This document shows positions 1 to 9,441 of a stretch of 64,000 nt of DNA, piece by piece (position 1 is the first letter of the stretch; each line of letters opens with the position of its first letter). The notes below the pieces were generated by a model. It saw only the letters and a program-made list of their open reading frames with translations. It ran no database searches and was not told the origin of the DNA. The DNA is from Paenibacillus vini. Its GTDB lineage: Bacteria > Bacillota > Bacilli > Paenibacillales > Paenibacillaceae. The position numbers and the translations under genes are program-made. The stretch spans positions 108,116-172,115 of the forward strand of contig NZ_BOSL01000012.1 in the NCBI RefSeq assembly GCF_018403325.1, read 5' to 3'.

Positions 1-1
1 C

Positions 2-925
2 CTGTTTCTTCCCGGTTATATCGCCTGGTACCCGCTAGCGGGACACCAACCGGTTTACGTGAAGGAAATGGACGGTTCCGGCATACAGCTTGGGTCGGTG
101 TTTATCCCTCATGCTCCTTATTCGACCCAGTTCAAATTAAAACTGGCCGGATTCGATCGCCCTTTATATACCAGTCTGCCGGAAACCGGGCGCGAGCAAG
201 GCAAGCAAGCTTTCGAAGGTCAAGTGAGCGAAGGTCTCTCGTTGTTCGGCGGGGACTTTTTGGAACTGGAATCGGGGGATTTTCCGGGTAAAGCGGTAAC
301 GACGCCTTGTAACGCCAAGCTTGGAGAGGATATTCTGGCACAGTGGAAGAAAATGTACGCTTATTTTTCCGGATGGATCCATCCTTTTGAATCCCGTCTC
401 GACCAGCTGTTGTTCCTTCCAAATGAGAATTATATGAAACATAGTGTGGAAAATCAGACTTATGTGATGACCTATCTTTTTGACAAGGATTATGCTTCCA
501 AAATGTTAATGAATCAGATGCTCCTGGGAAGCCGTAAAGGCGATTATTTGATCGAAAACATGAGCGAGGATGTCCGCCTGCAAATCCGGGGGCTGATGTG
601 GTACCTGTATACCCGGGAAGAAGAAGGTTATAGTGACGAAGAAATTTGGCAAGGGTCTGGAAATGGATACTTGATCCAGGAACTATATGCAAGAGATGAG
701 GGGACTGATCCCGATCGCGTTGGATTGCAAATGGTAAAACAGGTTGCGCAAGCGTTGGATGAAGGCAAATACAAACAAGTCAAAGAAGTGTTGAATTATT
801 TTTACGCCAAAGGAATTGAAGTTCCCGATCCGAATGTGGAGCCTGCGATTGCCGATAACAAAATTCCGTTTACGGCATGGGAAAAGGAATGGAAGAGGGT
901 GATGGGCGATGAAAACGGCAATTGA
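2..925 (+). CDS. C-terminal part of a membrane-anchored protein of an ABC-2 type transport operon (5' end outside window)
   Basis: The reading frame is open from the first bases of the window, so this is the 3' part of a longer gene; a GTG at 59 is internal and has no ribosome binding site. The first residues (LFLPGYIAWYPLAG) look like the end of a membrane segment. The remaining ~300 residues are soluble, acidic and rich in aromatic residues, with no motif I recognise. It overlaps the next gene, a polytopic membrane protein, by 17 bases, so the two are translationally coupled. Linkage to ABC-2-like permeases and an ABC ATPase suggests an extracytoplasmic or accessory part of that transporter; this is inference from context only. 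Confidence 0.6.
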   Translation: MFLPGYIAWYPLAGHQPVYVKEMDGSGIQLGSVFIPHAPYSTQFKLKLAGFDRPLYTSLPETGREQGKQAFEGQVSEGLSLFGGDFLELESGDFPGKAVTTPCNAKLGEDILAQWKKMYAYFSGWIHPFESRLDQLLFLPNENYMKHSVENQTYVMTYLFDKDYASKMLMNQMLLGSRKGDYLIENMSEDVRLQIRGLMWYLYTREEEGYSDEEIWQGSGNGYLIQELYARDEGTDPDRVGLQMVKQVAQALDEGKYKQVKEVLNYFYAKGIEVPDPNVEPAIADNKIPFTAWEKEWKRVMGDENGN

Positions 926-1625
926 GCAGTTGCGGCGCGGATATTCCTTTGATCTGAGACTGCAAAAACAGCCGGTCGCGGCTCTGGTGCTGTTTGTATT
1001 TATCCTCTATCTGATTAGTATCCTGCTCGGCGACAAACCGCGTACCGTCTACTATTTTTCGGAAATGGGGATGTACCCGCTAGTCATCATGCTTATGCTG
1101 CTCTTGTTCCAGCGGGAAATCGGGGGAGGGAGCATGGAGATGATCGCCACGTACCCGGTTTCCCTGAGGTTGATCGCCGTACGTAAATGGGTGCTGGCGC
1201 TGTTATACGCATCTTTGCTAAACGTAGGATGGATGGCGGTTTATCTGCTGAAGTTCGGGCGGATTTCCACATTCATGTATCCTTGGGGTGGGGGAGAAGG
1301 CGCAAAAAGAGTGACAGGGATCTTCCCGTTAATTCTCCAGACGATGCCCGCTTTCATGCTGCTCGCCTCTATAACGCTGATAGGAATGGTTATATTCCGT
1401 AAAACCTATGGGGGATTGGCGTTAGGGTTTGCGGTTTGGATGGTTGATACGATCAGCGGCGGAAGCTGGTTGTCCGGGTGGACGCTCTACACCGCCTTTC
1501 TGCCGGAGAAGGCATCGTTTCCCTTAAACCGGGTCGCGCTGATGCTGGCCGCCGCCGCGCTGCTTGCTGCAGCCGTGTGGCTCATCGGGAAGAGGGAACG
1601 CTGGATTATTGAGGAAGAAGAATAA
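909..1625 (+). CDS. Polytopic membrane protein, ABC-2 type permease-like
   Basis: A 238-residue protein with about six hydrophobic segments (for example around residues 24-41, 55-68, 95-112, 140-160, 166-185 and 208-225) and short charged loops. After the second segment it has a loop of the kind 'FQREIGGGSMEMIATYPVS...KWVLALLYASL', typical of ABC-2 permeases, in which an amphipathic stretch precedes the next membrane helix. The ATG overlaps the previous gene and follows a GGAAGAGGG-type ribosome binding site. The ABC ATPase encoded at 3122 is the likely energising subunit. Family membership is inferred from topology, not from a diagnostic motif. Confidence 0.65.
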   Translation: MKTAIEQLRRGYSFDLRLQKQPVAALVLFVFILYLISILLGDKPRTVYYFSEMGMYPLVIMLMLLLFQREIGGGSMEMIATYPVSLRLIAVRKWVLALLYASLLNVGWMAVYLLKFGRISTFMYPWGGGEGAKRVTGIFPLILQTMPAFMLLASITLIGMVIFRKTYGGLALGFAVWMVDTISGGSWLSGWTLYTAFLPEKASFPLNRVALMLAAAALLAAAVWLIGKRERWIIEEEE

Positions 1626-1654
1626 CATTGAAATAAAGAAACGGGAGAGGGGGA

Positions 1655-2281
1655 ATGGAATTGATTTCCGATCAACAATTGGCGGAGCGAATGGCCCAGG
1701 GAGAGCAAGAGGCTTTTGAACTTCTGGTTACCCGCTATCACGGGCCGCTTCTTAGCTATATCACGCAGCAGCTCGGTGACCGCTCAAAGGCGGAGGATCT
1801 CGTGCAAGAGACCTTCATCCGGCTCATCCGGCATTTGGAAAGGCACGGCGGGCTTGACCAGCTCCGCCCCTGGCTGTATAAAGTGGCGCTCAACCTGTGC
1901 CGGGATTATTGGAGGAGCTCTGCTTACCGCTCCGAGCATGCGGCCGCGGATGAAATGCCGGAGGACGCCGACCCCTCTCCCGGTGCGGAAGAACTTCTAG
2001 AGCGGCAGGAGGCGGTGGAACAGATTGCGGAGTCCCTCGCCTGGCTGCCCGAAGTGCAGCAGGACGTGGTGAGGATGCGATTTTTTCATGAGCTGAAGCT
2101 GCAAGAAATTGCCGAGCTGATGGATCTGCCGCTAAGTTCGGTGAAATCCCACTTATATGGGGCGCTGCGAAAACTGAAGCGGGTCTTGATGAAATCGTCG
2201 GATTTGTCACCGCCCAGATTCAGGACAAAATTGAAGGATAAACAGGAAAGCGAGGTGTCATCCCATGAACCCCTCCATTGA
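1655..2281 (+). CDS. ECF-type RNA polymerase sigma factor
   Basis: A 208-residue group 4 sigma factor. Region 2 is at residues ~8-80, with the typical 'AEDLVQETFIRLIRHL' core and 'LRPWLYKVALNLCRDYWR' helix. Region 4 is at ~125-175, with 'LPEVQQDVVRMRFFHELKLQEIAELMDLPLSSVKSHLYGALRKLK', the helix-turn-helix that reads the -35 element. It starts at an ATG behind GGGAGAGGGGG. The 3' end overlaps the following gene by 17 bases; that gene encodes a membrane protein with a cytoplasmic N-terminus, the usual place for an anti-sigma factor. It is likely co-transcribed with the two upstream genes. I could not find an ECF-like autoregulatory promoter in the 29-base gap upstream. Confidence 0.9.
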   Translation: MELISDQQLAERMAQGEQEAFELLVTRYHGPLLSYITQQLGDRSKAEDLVQETFIRLIRHLERHGGLDQLRPWLYKVALNLCRDYWRSSAYRSEHAAADEMPEDADPSPGAEELLERQEAVEQIAESLAWLPEVQQDVVRMRFFHELKLQEIAELMDLPLSSVKSHLYGALRKLKRVLMKSSDLSPPRFRTKLKDKQESEVSSHEPLH

Positions 2282-3125
2282 TAAAGAATTAGAGAAATTG
2301 GAACAGGATTTGCGCGAACCGCTGCGTCAGGCGGTGCTGCCGCCCCCATCCCCGTCGGAAACCGCGGCGCTGATCGCGGCGCTGCAGCCTGAATTTGACG
2401 CGCTTAAAGCCGCTGCTGTCGTGCCTGCGCTTGACTTCAACCCGCAGGTCGAGGCGCCGTCCTTGCGTAAACTGCTATGGAGCCAGTTCCGGGTAAACCG
2501 GAAATCGCTCATTCTGTCGGGCTCTGCGGTATTTTTGATGCTGATTCTTCTGGTTGACCCGCAAAGACCGTTCAGAACTTTTCTGTTGGGAGATGCCATT
2601 CCCAGCGGATTGTTTCCGGTCATAACGCCGTTGATGCTCATTGCGTCCATGTTATTCAGCTATCGTTCCTGGGACCGGGGCATGCGGGCGGTGGAAAGCA
2701 TTACGCCGTATCCTCCGGCGCTGGTGATTTACAGCCGGATGCTGATGGTGATTGGCCTAGTGGTCAGTTGGGCCTTGCTTAGCTCCTTGATCGTCGGCCT
2801 CAGGGTAACGGCGGCGGGAGAGGTTAGCATGCCGTTTATTCCTTTTCTGCTCCAATGGCTGGGCATTTCAATGTTCACGGCGGGAGCGGCCATGTACGTA
2901 TTGTTCCGAAAAGGAATGACCCTGGCTTGCGTTGCGGCTTCGGTGGTTTATATTCTGTGGTTCGTGATTGAAGACCAATCCCGTTTGCATGGATGGACGG
3001 CGTCATCCCGAACGATGGCGGATGGGCTTATGCTGATTGCCGGAACTTTGCTGATTCTTCGCTCTTATTACCGCAGCCGCCATCTCAAAATGAATGATGG
3101 ATTAGGCGGAGGAGAAAGAGTATGA
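2265..3125 (+). CDS. Membrane protein with cytoplasmic N-terminus; ABC permease and/or anti-sigma candidate
   Basis: A 286-residue protein whose first ~80 residues are hydrophilic and helical (MNPSIDKELEKLEQDLREPL...), followed by about six membrane segments beginning near residue 82. It overlaps the end of the ECF sigma gene and the start of the ABC ATPase gene (ATGA overlap). It lacks the HxxxCxxC zinc-finger signature of many anti-sigma factors. Two roles fit: the permease that pairs with the downstream ATPase, or a membrane anti-sigma factor whose N-terminal helices hold the sigma factor. The sequence alone cannot separate these, and one protein may do both. Confidence 0.65.
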   Translation: MNPSIDKELEKLEQDLREPLRQAVLPPPSPSETAALIAALQPEFDALKAAAVVPALDFNPQVEAPSLRKLLWSQFRVNRKSLILSGSAVFLMLILLVDPQRPFRTFLLGDAIPSGLFPVITPLMLIASMLFSYRSWDRGMRAVESITPYPPALVIYSRMLMVIGLVVSWALLSSLIVGLRVTAAGEVSMPFIPFLLQWLGISMFTAGAAMYVLFRKGMTLACVAASVVYILWFVIEDQSRLHGWTASSRTMADGLMLIAGTLLILRSYYRSRHLKMNDGLGGGERV

Positions 3126-3967
3126 TCGTGCTGGAAAATGTTTGTCAGCCCCTTGGCGAATTCACGCTGCAAATTGGGCGCCTCCGCATTCATCGAGGGC
3201 TGACGCTCATGGTTGGTCCTAACGGGGCGGGCAAAACGACGCTGCTGGAACTGCTCGCCACGCTCCAAATGCCGCGCCGGGGCAGCATTCTTTACCACCA
3301 GCGATCCGCGGCCGAGGATTTACCGCTCCTGCGGAGCCAAATCGGGTATGTTCCGGCGGAGATTGAGCTGTACGAGGAAATGACGGTATATAAGCTGCTT
3401 GTTTACTTGGCTGAACTGAAAGGTGTATTTCGTTTGGAACGGGTGGAAAGCTTGCTGCGGGATTTCCGGCTGGAGCATAGCCGGAATGTAAAGATCAAGT
3501 CGCTCTCGCTCGGTGTCCGACGACGAATTGCGCTCGTACAGTCCTTGCTCGCCGCTCCTTATTTTCTGTTTCTGGATGAGCCGCTGAATGCGATGGATTC
3601 CGCGGAACGCAAGTTGGCGATTTCCTATCTGTCGCGCTACGCGACGGGGAAAACCGTATTGGCGGCCGTTCACGAACTGAACGAATGGGAGGGGGCGGCC
3701 GATCATATCATCTGGCTTGGCCAGGGCCAGGTTCGATTCGAGGGTGAGAGAGAGAGGTGGACGCGCGAACTGCCGCTGAAGGTATGGGAGGGCGTCATTT
3801 CCCAGGAAAATTTCGATGACGTCAATGACCGGAATCTGATCCTATTTCGCGAAGTGCCGGAAGGCATGTACGTTCGGCTGGTCGGAAAGGATCGGCCTTT
3901 CCGGGGATTAACCGAAGCAGAGCCGTCGATGGAGGATGCTTACTTCATTCGTCAACGCGGTCGGTGA
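3122..3967 (+). CDS. ABC transporter ATP-binding protein
   Basis: A 281-residue nucleotide-binding subunit. Walker A is GPNGAGKTT (near residue 34), a Q-loop candidate follows in 'LLRSQIGYVPAEIELYEEMTVY', Walker B is 'YFLFLDEP' and the H-loop histidine is in 'VLAAVHELNEWEGA'. The ABC signature is degenerate: 'KSLSLGVRRRIALVQSLL' has LGVRR where LSGGQ is usual. The C-terminal ~80 residues form a short accessory domain. It starts in an ATGA overlap with the previous membrane protein and is the last gene before a strong terminator, so it closes the sigma/ABC operon. It presumably drives export or antimicrobial defence with the adjacent membrane proteins; the substrate is unknown. Confidence 0.88.
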   Translation: MIVLENVCQPLGEFTLQIGRLRIHRGLTLMVGPNGAGKTTLLELLATLQMPRRGSILYHQRSAAEDLPLLRSQIGYVPAEIELYEEMTVYKLLVYLAELKGVFRLERVESLLRDFRLEHSRNVKIKSLSLGVRRRIALVQSLLAAPYFLFLDEPLNAMDSAERKLAISYLSRYATGKTVLAAVHELNEWEGAADHIIWLGQGQVRFEGERERWTRELPLKVWEGVISQENFDDVNDRNLILFREVPEGMYVRLVGKDRPFRGLTEAEPSMEDAYFIRQRGR

Positions 3968-3999
3968 AAGACTTTAATTCAACTTCAAAAGAGATATCT

Positions 4000-4044
4000 G
4001 CAGCACCGGAGAAAAAGTCGATAATCTCTGGTGCTGCTTTATTT
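4000..4044 (+). terminator. Rho-independent terminator of the ECF/ABC operon
   Basis: A 13-base-pair stem (GCAGCACCGGAGA paired with TCTCTGGTGCTGC, one G-T pair) is followed by TTTATTTTA. It begins 33 bases after the stop of the ATPase gene. Confidence 0.85.
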
Positions 4045-4109
4045 TAATAAAAATAATTATTCATACTAGTTTTATCGGATTTACTATTTTCAAAAGACCA
4101 TTTATGTGA

Positions 4110-5465
<1,356 letters not shown>

Positions 5466-5493
5466 TCATATTTAATTAATAGTTAAAGAGTGA

Positions 5494-5530
5494 GCCTCTA
5501 TTCGGAGTATGCCGAGTAGAGGCTTTTTCT
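5494..5530 (+). terminator. Rho-independent terminator of metY
   Basis: A 12-base-pair stem (GCCTCTATTCGG / CCGAGTAGAGGC) with loop AGTATG, followed by TTTTTCTTT. Confidence 0.88.
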
Positions 5531-5586
5531 TTCCTCGGGAAAAGGACCGGCTGAAGCAGAACATCATAGAATGGGCAGGCAGATTG

Positions 5587-5615
5587 TTTACATTTGCATA
5601 AAATAGGTATAAAAT
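5587..5615 (+). promoter_or_regulatory. Sigma-A-type promoter for the P1B-4 ATPase leader
   Basis: TTTACA, a 17-base spacer and TAAAAT (5/6 matches at each hexamer). The predicted transcript would begin near 5622 and carry a leader of about 180 bases that holds both Fur-like boxes and a 14-base-pair hairpin. Confidence 0.6.
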
Positions 5616-5656
5616 AAACATAAAGTTTCCCTTGAGCAATTTTATTGTTCTAGTAC

Positions 5657-5675
5657 AAAAATGATTATCATTCTC
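5657..5675 (+). promoter_or_regulatory. Fur-family operator (box 1)
   Basis: A 19-base site with the palindromic core ATGATTATCATT, matching 15 of 19 positions of the classic Fur box. PerR and Zur boxes are similar, so the regulator is not fixed by the site alone. It lies downstream of the -10 element described at 5587-5615, suitable for blocking elongation or for a second promoter. Confidence 0.65.
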
Positions 5676-5680
5676 AATTC

Positions 5681-5714
5681 CATGCTGCTTCGGGATCATT
5701 CCCGAAGCAGCATG
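5681..5714 (+). promoter_or_regulatory. Perfect 14-bp hairpin between two Fur-like boxes
   Basis: CATGCTGCTTCGGG and its exact complement flank a 6-base loop (ATCATT). The following bases (TGTCATTTT) are a weak T-tract, so it may be a terminator, an attenuator or an mRNA-stabilising leader hairpin. No gene recognisable to me ends just upstream. Confidence 0.6.
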
Positions 5715-5732
5715 TGTCATTTTAAGGGGGCT

Positions 5733-5751
5733 AACAATAATTTTCATTCTC
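5733..5751 (+). promoter_or_regulatory. Fur-family operator (box 2, weaker)
   Basis: A site matching about 13 of 19 positions of a Fur box and sharing the core TCATTCTCAAT with box 1, in the same orientation, 76 bases further on. It overlaps the region just upstream of the start codon. Confidence 0.45.
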
Positions 5752-5803
5752 AATGGATCAAATTTGCCGGTTCATTGTGCATTCGCAAAAGGAGGAATCA
5801 ATA

Positions 5804-7762
5804 ATGCAAGCAAAAGCTGTCCATAATCCGGTATCGATGACTCGAAAAAAGGCCAATCAACCCCAACCGCGGCCACCGCGGAGAACTGTTATTCTTCGGC
5901 TGCTTCGGCATCGTGAAATGCTGCTCGCTCTGGGGAGCGGTGTTCTCATGCTTGCGGGCTGGGGAGCCGCGGCATGGTCCGGAACACTATCGATTGCCTT
6001 ATATATCGCCGCTTATGGTTTAGGCGGATTTGTAAAAGCCCGGGAGGGGCTGCAGACACTGTATCGGGACAAAGACTTGGACGTCAATCTGTTGATGATT
6101 GCGGCGGCTCTAGGCGCCGCCTCCATCGGCTACTGGAATGAAGGAGCGATGCTGATATTCATTTTTTCGCTCAGCGGCGCGCTGGAATCCTTTGCTAGCG
6201 ATCGCAGCCGGAAGGACATTTCCGCGCTGGTGGCCCTGAAACCGGAAACCGCGCTAAAAGTGGACGGAAGCGGCATGAGAACCGTAGCCGTTGAGGAATT
6301 AATCATCGGCGATCTCGTACTCGTGAAGCCGGGGGAGATCATTCCGGCGGACGGAGTGGTCTCGAGCGGCGGTTCATCGGTCAACCAGTCGGCTATAACC
6401 GGGGAGTCCATTCCGGTAGATAAGGGGGCGGGCGACGAAGTATTCGCCGGAACATTAAACGGAGAAGGCGCTCTGTATGTGGAAGTCACCCGCCCGGCTG
6501 AAGGAACGCTGTTTGCCAAAATTATTGCATTGGTGGAGCAAGCGGAAAATGAAGCGCCCCGGACTCAGCGGTTTATCAAGCGGCTTGAAGGCAGTTATGC
6601 CAAAGGGGTTGTGGCGATGACCGCGATCCTGCTGTTGTCGGGTCCGCTTCTGCTGGGCTGGTCCTGGTCGTTGACGTTTTATAAAGCGATGGTGTTTCTG
6701 GTTGTGGCTTCCCCATGCGCCTTGGTCTCCTCAGTCATGCCGGCCATGCTGTCGGCGATGTCGAGGAGTGCGAGAAAGGGCGTACTGTTTAAAGGAGCCG
6801 CCTATATGGATTTGTTGGCAGGCGTCAAAGTCGTGGCGTTCGACAAGACCGGAACACTGACTTCCGGCTCTCCGGTGGTGACGGAAGTGGTGGCGGCGGA
6901 AGGATTCGACCGCAATCAGGTGCTCGCAGCCTGCGCCTCTGCGGAGAGGTTGTCGGAGCACCCGTTGGCCCGAGCCATCGTCTCGCATGCGGAGGAAGAA
7001 GGGCTTGAGCTGGATACGGCGGAAGAAATGAAGGCTTTGCCGGGCTGGGGAATTGAAGCCCGGATTGACGGGACGGTTTGGCGGATCGGCAAGGCCGATG
7101 CTTCGGAACCGGGGTTGCCGGATGATCTAAAGGAGAGTATTCAAAGACTCGCGAATGAGGGGAATACCGTCTCTGTTATACGGCGGGAAGACGAATATGC
7201 AGGCATTCTTGCGCTGCGTGATCAGGTCAGACCGGAAGCGAAGCAAGCGATTCGGCAGCTTCAGAAGCTCGGGATCGCAACGGCGATGCTAACGGGGGAT
7301 CGCGGCGAAACGGCTAGGGCGGTTGCCGGAGAAGCGGGCATCGATCTGGTGTACGGCGATCTTCTGCCGGAGGATAAAGTCCGGCATGTCAGCGAACTGC
7401 GGAGCCGATACGGCCATGCGGTTATGGTGGGCGACGGCGTCAATGACGCACCGGCGCTGGCCGCCGCTACCGTCGGCATCGCGATGGGTGACAAGGGGAG
7501 CGGTGCGGCGCTGGAGGTAGCGGATGTGGTGCTGATGAACGATAACCTCGAGCGGGTAGCCGAAACGATCCAACTGGCCGTAAGGGCGAGAAGAATCGTA
7601 ATGCAAAATCTGACGTTTGCCGGAGCGGTTATTCTGCTTCTGATTGCCGGCAATTTCATTCAGGGCATTCCGCTCCCGCTTGGAGTCGTGGGTCATGAGG
7701 GCAGCACGATTCTCGTCATTTTAAACGGCCTGCGCCTGTTGCGAAACCGGATTGCACTATAA
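5804..7762 (+). CDS. P1B-4-type metal-transporting ATPase, probably Fe(II) efflux (PfeT/ZosA-like)
   Basis: A 652-residue heavy-metal P-type ATPase without an N-terminal metal-binding domain. The intramembrane motif is S303-P304-C305 and the last membrane helix carries H631-E-G-S-T, the SPC/HEG[G/S]T pair of subgroup P1B-4. The phosphorylated Asp is D347 in DKTGTLT; the TGES motif is 'AITGESIPV' and the hinge is 'MVGDGVNDAPAL'. I chose the ATG behind AAAGGAGGAATCAATA, because the longer frame starting at 5753 has no ribosome binding site. In Bacillus subtilis the P1B-4 pump PfeT exports ferrous iron under PerR and Fur control. The Fur-like boxes upstream and a perR gene at 59865 suit that role; Co(II) or Zn(II) remain possible substrates. 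Confidence 0.85.
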   Translation: MQAKAVHNPVSMTRKKANQPQPRPPRRTVILRLLRHREMLLALGSGVLMLAGWGAAAWSGTLSIALYIAAYGLGGFVKAREGLQTLYRDKDLDVNLLMIAAALGAASIGYWNEGAMLIFIFSLSGALESFASDRSRKDISALVALKPETALKVDGSGMRTVAVEELIIGDLVLVKPGEIIPADGVVSSGGSSVNQSAITGESIPVDKGAGDEVFAGTLNGEGALYVEVTRPAEGTLFAKIIALVEQAENEAPRTQRFIKRLEGSYAKGVVAMTAILLLSGPLLLGWSWSLTFYKAMVFLVVASPCALVSSVMPAMLSAMSRSARKGVLFKGAAYMDLLAGVKVVAFDKTGTLTSGSPVVTEVVAAEGFDRNQVLAACASAERLSEHPLARAIVSHAEEEGLELDTAEEMKALPGWGIEARIDGTVWRIGKADASEPGLPDDLKESIQRLANEGNTVSVIRREDEYAGILALRDQVRPEAKQAIRQLQKLGIATAMLTGDRGETARAVAGEAGIDLVYGDLLPEDKVRHVSELRSRYGHAVMVGDGVNDAPALAAATVGIAMGDKGSGAALEVADVVLMNDNLERVAETIQLAVRARRIVMQNLTFAGAVILLLIAGNFIQGIPLPLGVVGHEGSTILVILNGLRLLRNRIAL

Positions 7763-7839
7763 ATGTGCGTTACCATTATAAATTCAAGTAATTCATCATT
7801 CCTTCATTTAACCTTCACCGAACCCTCCCGGTACCCTTG

Positions 7840-7868
7840 TTGACAGTACGCCGGGGATTCCACATAAT
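7840..7868 (+). promoter_or_regulatory. Sigma-A promoter of trxB
   Basis: TTGACA (6/6), a 17-base spacer and CATAAT (5/6), ending 50 bases before the trxB start codon. Confidence 0.8.
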
Positions 7869-7918
7869 TAATCTCATAATCTATTTTTCGTAACATGCCT
7901 TGAAGGAGGATGCTATAT

Positions 7919-8869
7919 ATGTATAAATCCATTATTATCGGAACGGGTCCTGCGGGATTGACCGCCGCAATTTACCTGGCTCGTGCCAACCTGAAGCCGC
8001 TTGTCATTGAAGGTCCGCAACCGGGCGGACAGCTTACTACGACTACGGAAGTGGAGAACTTCCCGGGCTTTCCGGAAGGAATCATGGGGCCGGAGCTGAT
8101 GGACAACATGCGTCAGCAGGCTGAACGTTTCGGTGCGGAATTCCGCACCGGCTGGGTAAACAGCGTGGATATGAGTTCCCGTCCGTTCAAGCTTCAAGTG
8201 GAAGGACTCGGAGAACTGGTAACGGATACGCTAGTACTGTCCACAGGAGCTACCGCCAAGTATCTGGGAATTCCGGGAGAAACCGATAATGTCGGACGCG
8301 GCGTAAGCACTTGCGCGACATGTGACGGATTCTTCTTCCGCGGTAAAGAAATTATCGTCGTAGGCGGCGGAGACTCCGCTTTGGAAGAAGCGGGCTTCCT
8401 GACGCGCTTCGCATCCAAGGTAACGCTGGTACACCGCCGGAACGAACTACGTGCCTCCAAGATCATGCAGGATCGTGTACGCGGCAACGAAAAAGTGGAA
8501 TGGGCATTGAACCGTACACCGCTTGAGGTTGTGACCAACGAGAACGGCGTGACAGGATTGAAAGTGCTCAACAATGAAACGGGCGAAGAAGAAGTTATTA
8601 CCGCCTCCGGCGTATTCGTAGCGATCGGCCACCATCCGAACACCGGCTTCCTCGGCGGACAAATCGATACCGATGAGAACGGGTATATCGTGGTGAAACC
8701 GGGAACTTCGGAAACTAACGTACCCGGCGTATTCGCTTGCGGAGACGTTCAAGATACACGTTACCGTCAAGCTATCACGGCTGCGGGCAGCGGATGTATG
8801 GCGGCGATCGATTGCGAGAAATATATTGAGAACCTGGAACATCAAGCTACGGCTGCTGCCGTTAATTAA
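7919..8869 (+). CDS. trxB: Thioredoxin reductase (NADPH)
   Basis: A 316-residue flavoenzyme that passes electrons from NADPH to thioredoxin in the cytoplasm. The FAD-binding GTGPAG motif is at residues 8-13, the redox pair is C132-A-T-C135 in CATCDG, and the NADPH-binding GGGDSA follows at ~149. The C-terminal FAD motif is 'GVFACGDVQD'. The ATG at 7910 abuts the AAGGAGG site with no spacing, so I take the second ATG nine bases further on, giving MYKSIIIGTGPAG. A glutaredoxin-like gene follows after 48 bases and probably shares the transcript. A strong promoter is present, but no regulator site was recognised. Confidence 0.95.
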   Translation: MYKSIIIGTGPAGLTAAIYLARANLKPLVIEGPQPGGQLTTTTEVENFPGFPEGIMGPELMDNMRQQAERFGAEFRTGWVNSVDMSSRPFKLQVEGLGELVTDTLVLSTGATAKYLGIPGETDNVGRGVSTCATCDGFFFRGKEIIVVGGGDSALEEAGFLTRFASKVTLVHRRNELRASKIMQDRVRGNEKVEWALNRTPLEVVTNENGVTGLKVLNNETGEEEVITASGVFVAIGHHPNTGFLGGQIDTDENGYIVVKPGTSETNVPGVFACGDVQDTRYRQAITAAGSGCMAAIDCEKYIENLEHQATAAAVN

Positions 8870-8917
8870 TTGTACGGATTTAACATCTCAGTCTTTTGAA
8901 GGGAGTATTTCGACATC

Positions 8918-9154
8918 ATGGAGAACGTTATCGTATATACAAGTACGAACTGCCCTCACTGCCGTCAAGTCAAAAGCTTTCTGGGCGAGAAGGGCGTAGC
9001 TTTTGAAGAGCGTAACATTGAGCAAAACGAGGAATACGCCCAGCAAGTATGGGATATGGGAATGCGCGCTGTCCCAGTAACTTTGATTGGTGAACACCGT
9101 ATTCTCGGCATGAACAAAACCCAGTTTGAAAAGGCACTTGCCTCACAGGCTTAA
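8918..9154 (+). CDS. Glutaredoxin-family protein (CPHC active site)
   Basis: A 78-residue thioredoxin-fold protein with the active site C-P-H-C at residues ~13-16 and the cis-proline motif 'AVPVTLIG'. Length and architecture fit the glutaredoxin/NrdH group, which reduces disulfides using glutathione, bacillithiol or thioredoxin reductase. CPHC rather than CPYC or CVQC leaves the electron donor open. Its position directly behind trxB suggests that TrxB may reduce it. The start codon follows GAAGGGAG with a 12-base spacer, and a strong terminator follows. Confidence 0.88.
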   Translation: MENVIVYTSTNCPHCRQVKSFLGEKGVAFEERNIEQNEEYAQQVWDMGMRAVPVTLIGEHRILGMNKTQFEKALASQA

Positions 9155-9242
9155 TATCTTTTTACTCTCTAAACGGAGATAATTCAAAGGGCTTGTTCCC
9201 AAAGCAGTCCGCTGGGCGATTGATTCGCTTAACATAATAACG

Positions 9243-9288
9243 AAAAGGCGGTGCCAGGGATGGATGGATTCCCTTGCACCGCCTTTTT
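9243..9288 (+). terminator. Rho-independent terminator of the trxB operon
   Basis: AAAAGGCGGTGC pairs with GCACCGCCTTTT and extends inward through GGGA/TCCC; TTTTT lies on the 3' side and AAAA on the 5' side, so it could act in both directions. Confidence 0.88.
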
Positions 9289-9307
9289 CATTAAAACCAA
9301 TGAAATA

Positions 9308-9349
9308 GGGACTTCCCTCAAGTCAAATTTGACCCATTCAGGAAGTCCC
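9308..9349. repeat. Isolated inverted repeat, possible bidirectional terminator
   Basis: GGGACTTCC and GGAAGTCCC enclose a second small palindrome (GTCAAATTTGAC). It follows the trxB operon terminator and faces the end of the minus-strand gene at 9442. T-tracts are weak on both sides. Confidence 0.4.
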
Positions 9350-9441
9350 CTTTGTGAAGAACAGTGGCTCAATGTTAGGTTTAATGTTCCTCACTGCGGA
9401 ATATAATCAGATGATGTATTGGCAACGATGTAATATTACGG

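Noticed and set aside
4058-4082. Possible CymR-like sulfur-control site before metY (ATCGGATTT resembling the ATNGGAATT half)
   Set aside because: Only one half of the motif matches; the upstream half (TAAWW at the right spacing) is absent, so it is not reported as an operator.
5472-5753. 93-codon minus-strand frame between metY and the P1B-4 ATPase
   Set aside because: It covers the metY terminator, the promoter, the hairpin and the Fur-like boxes, and has no ribosome binding site.
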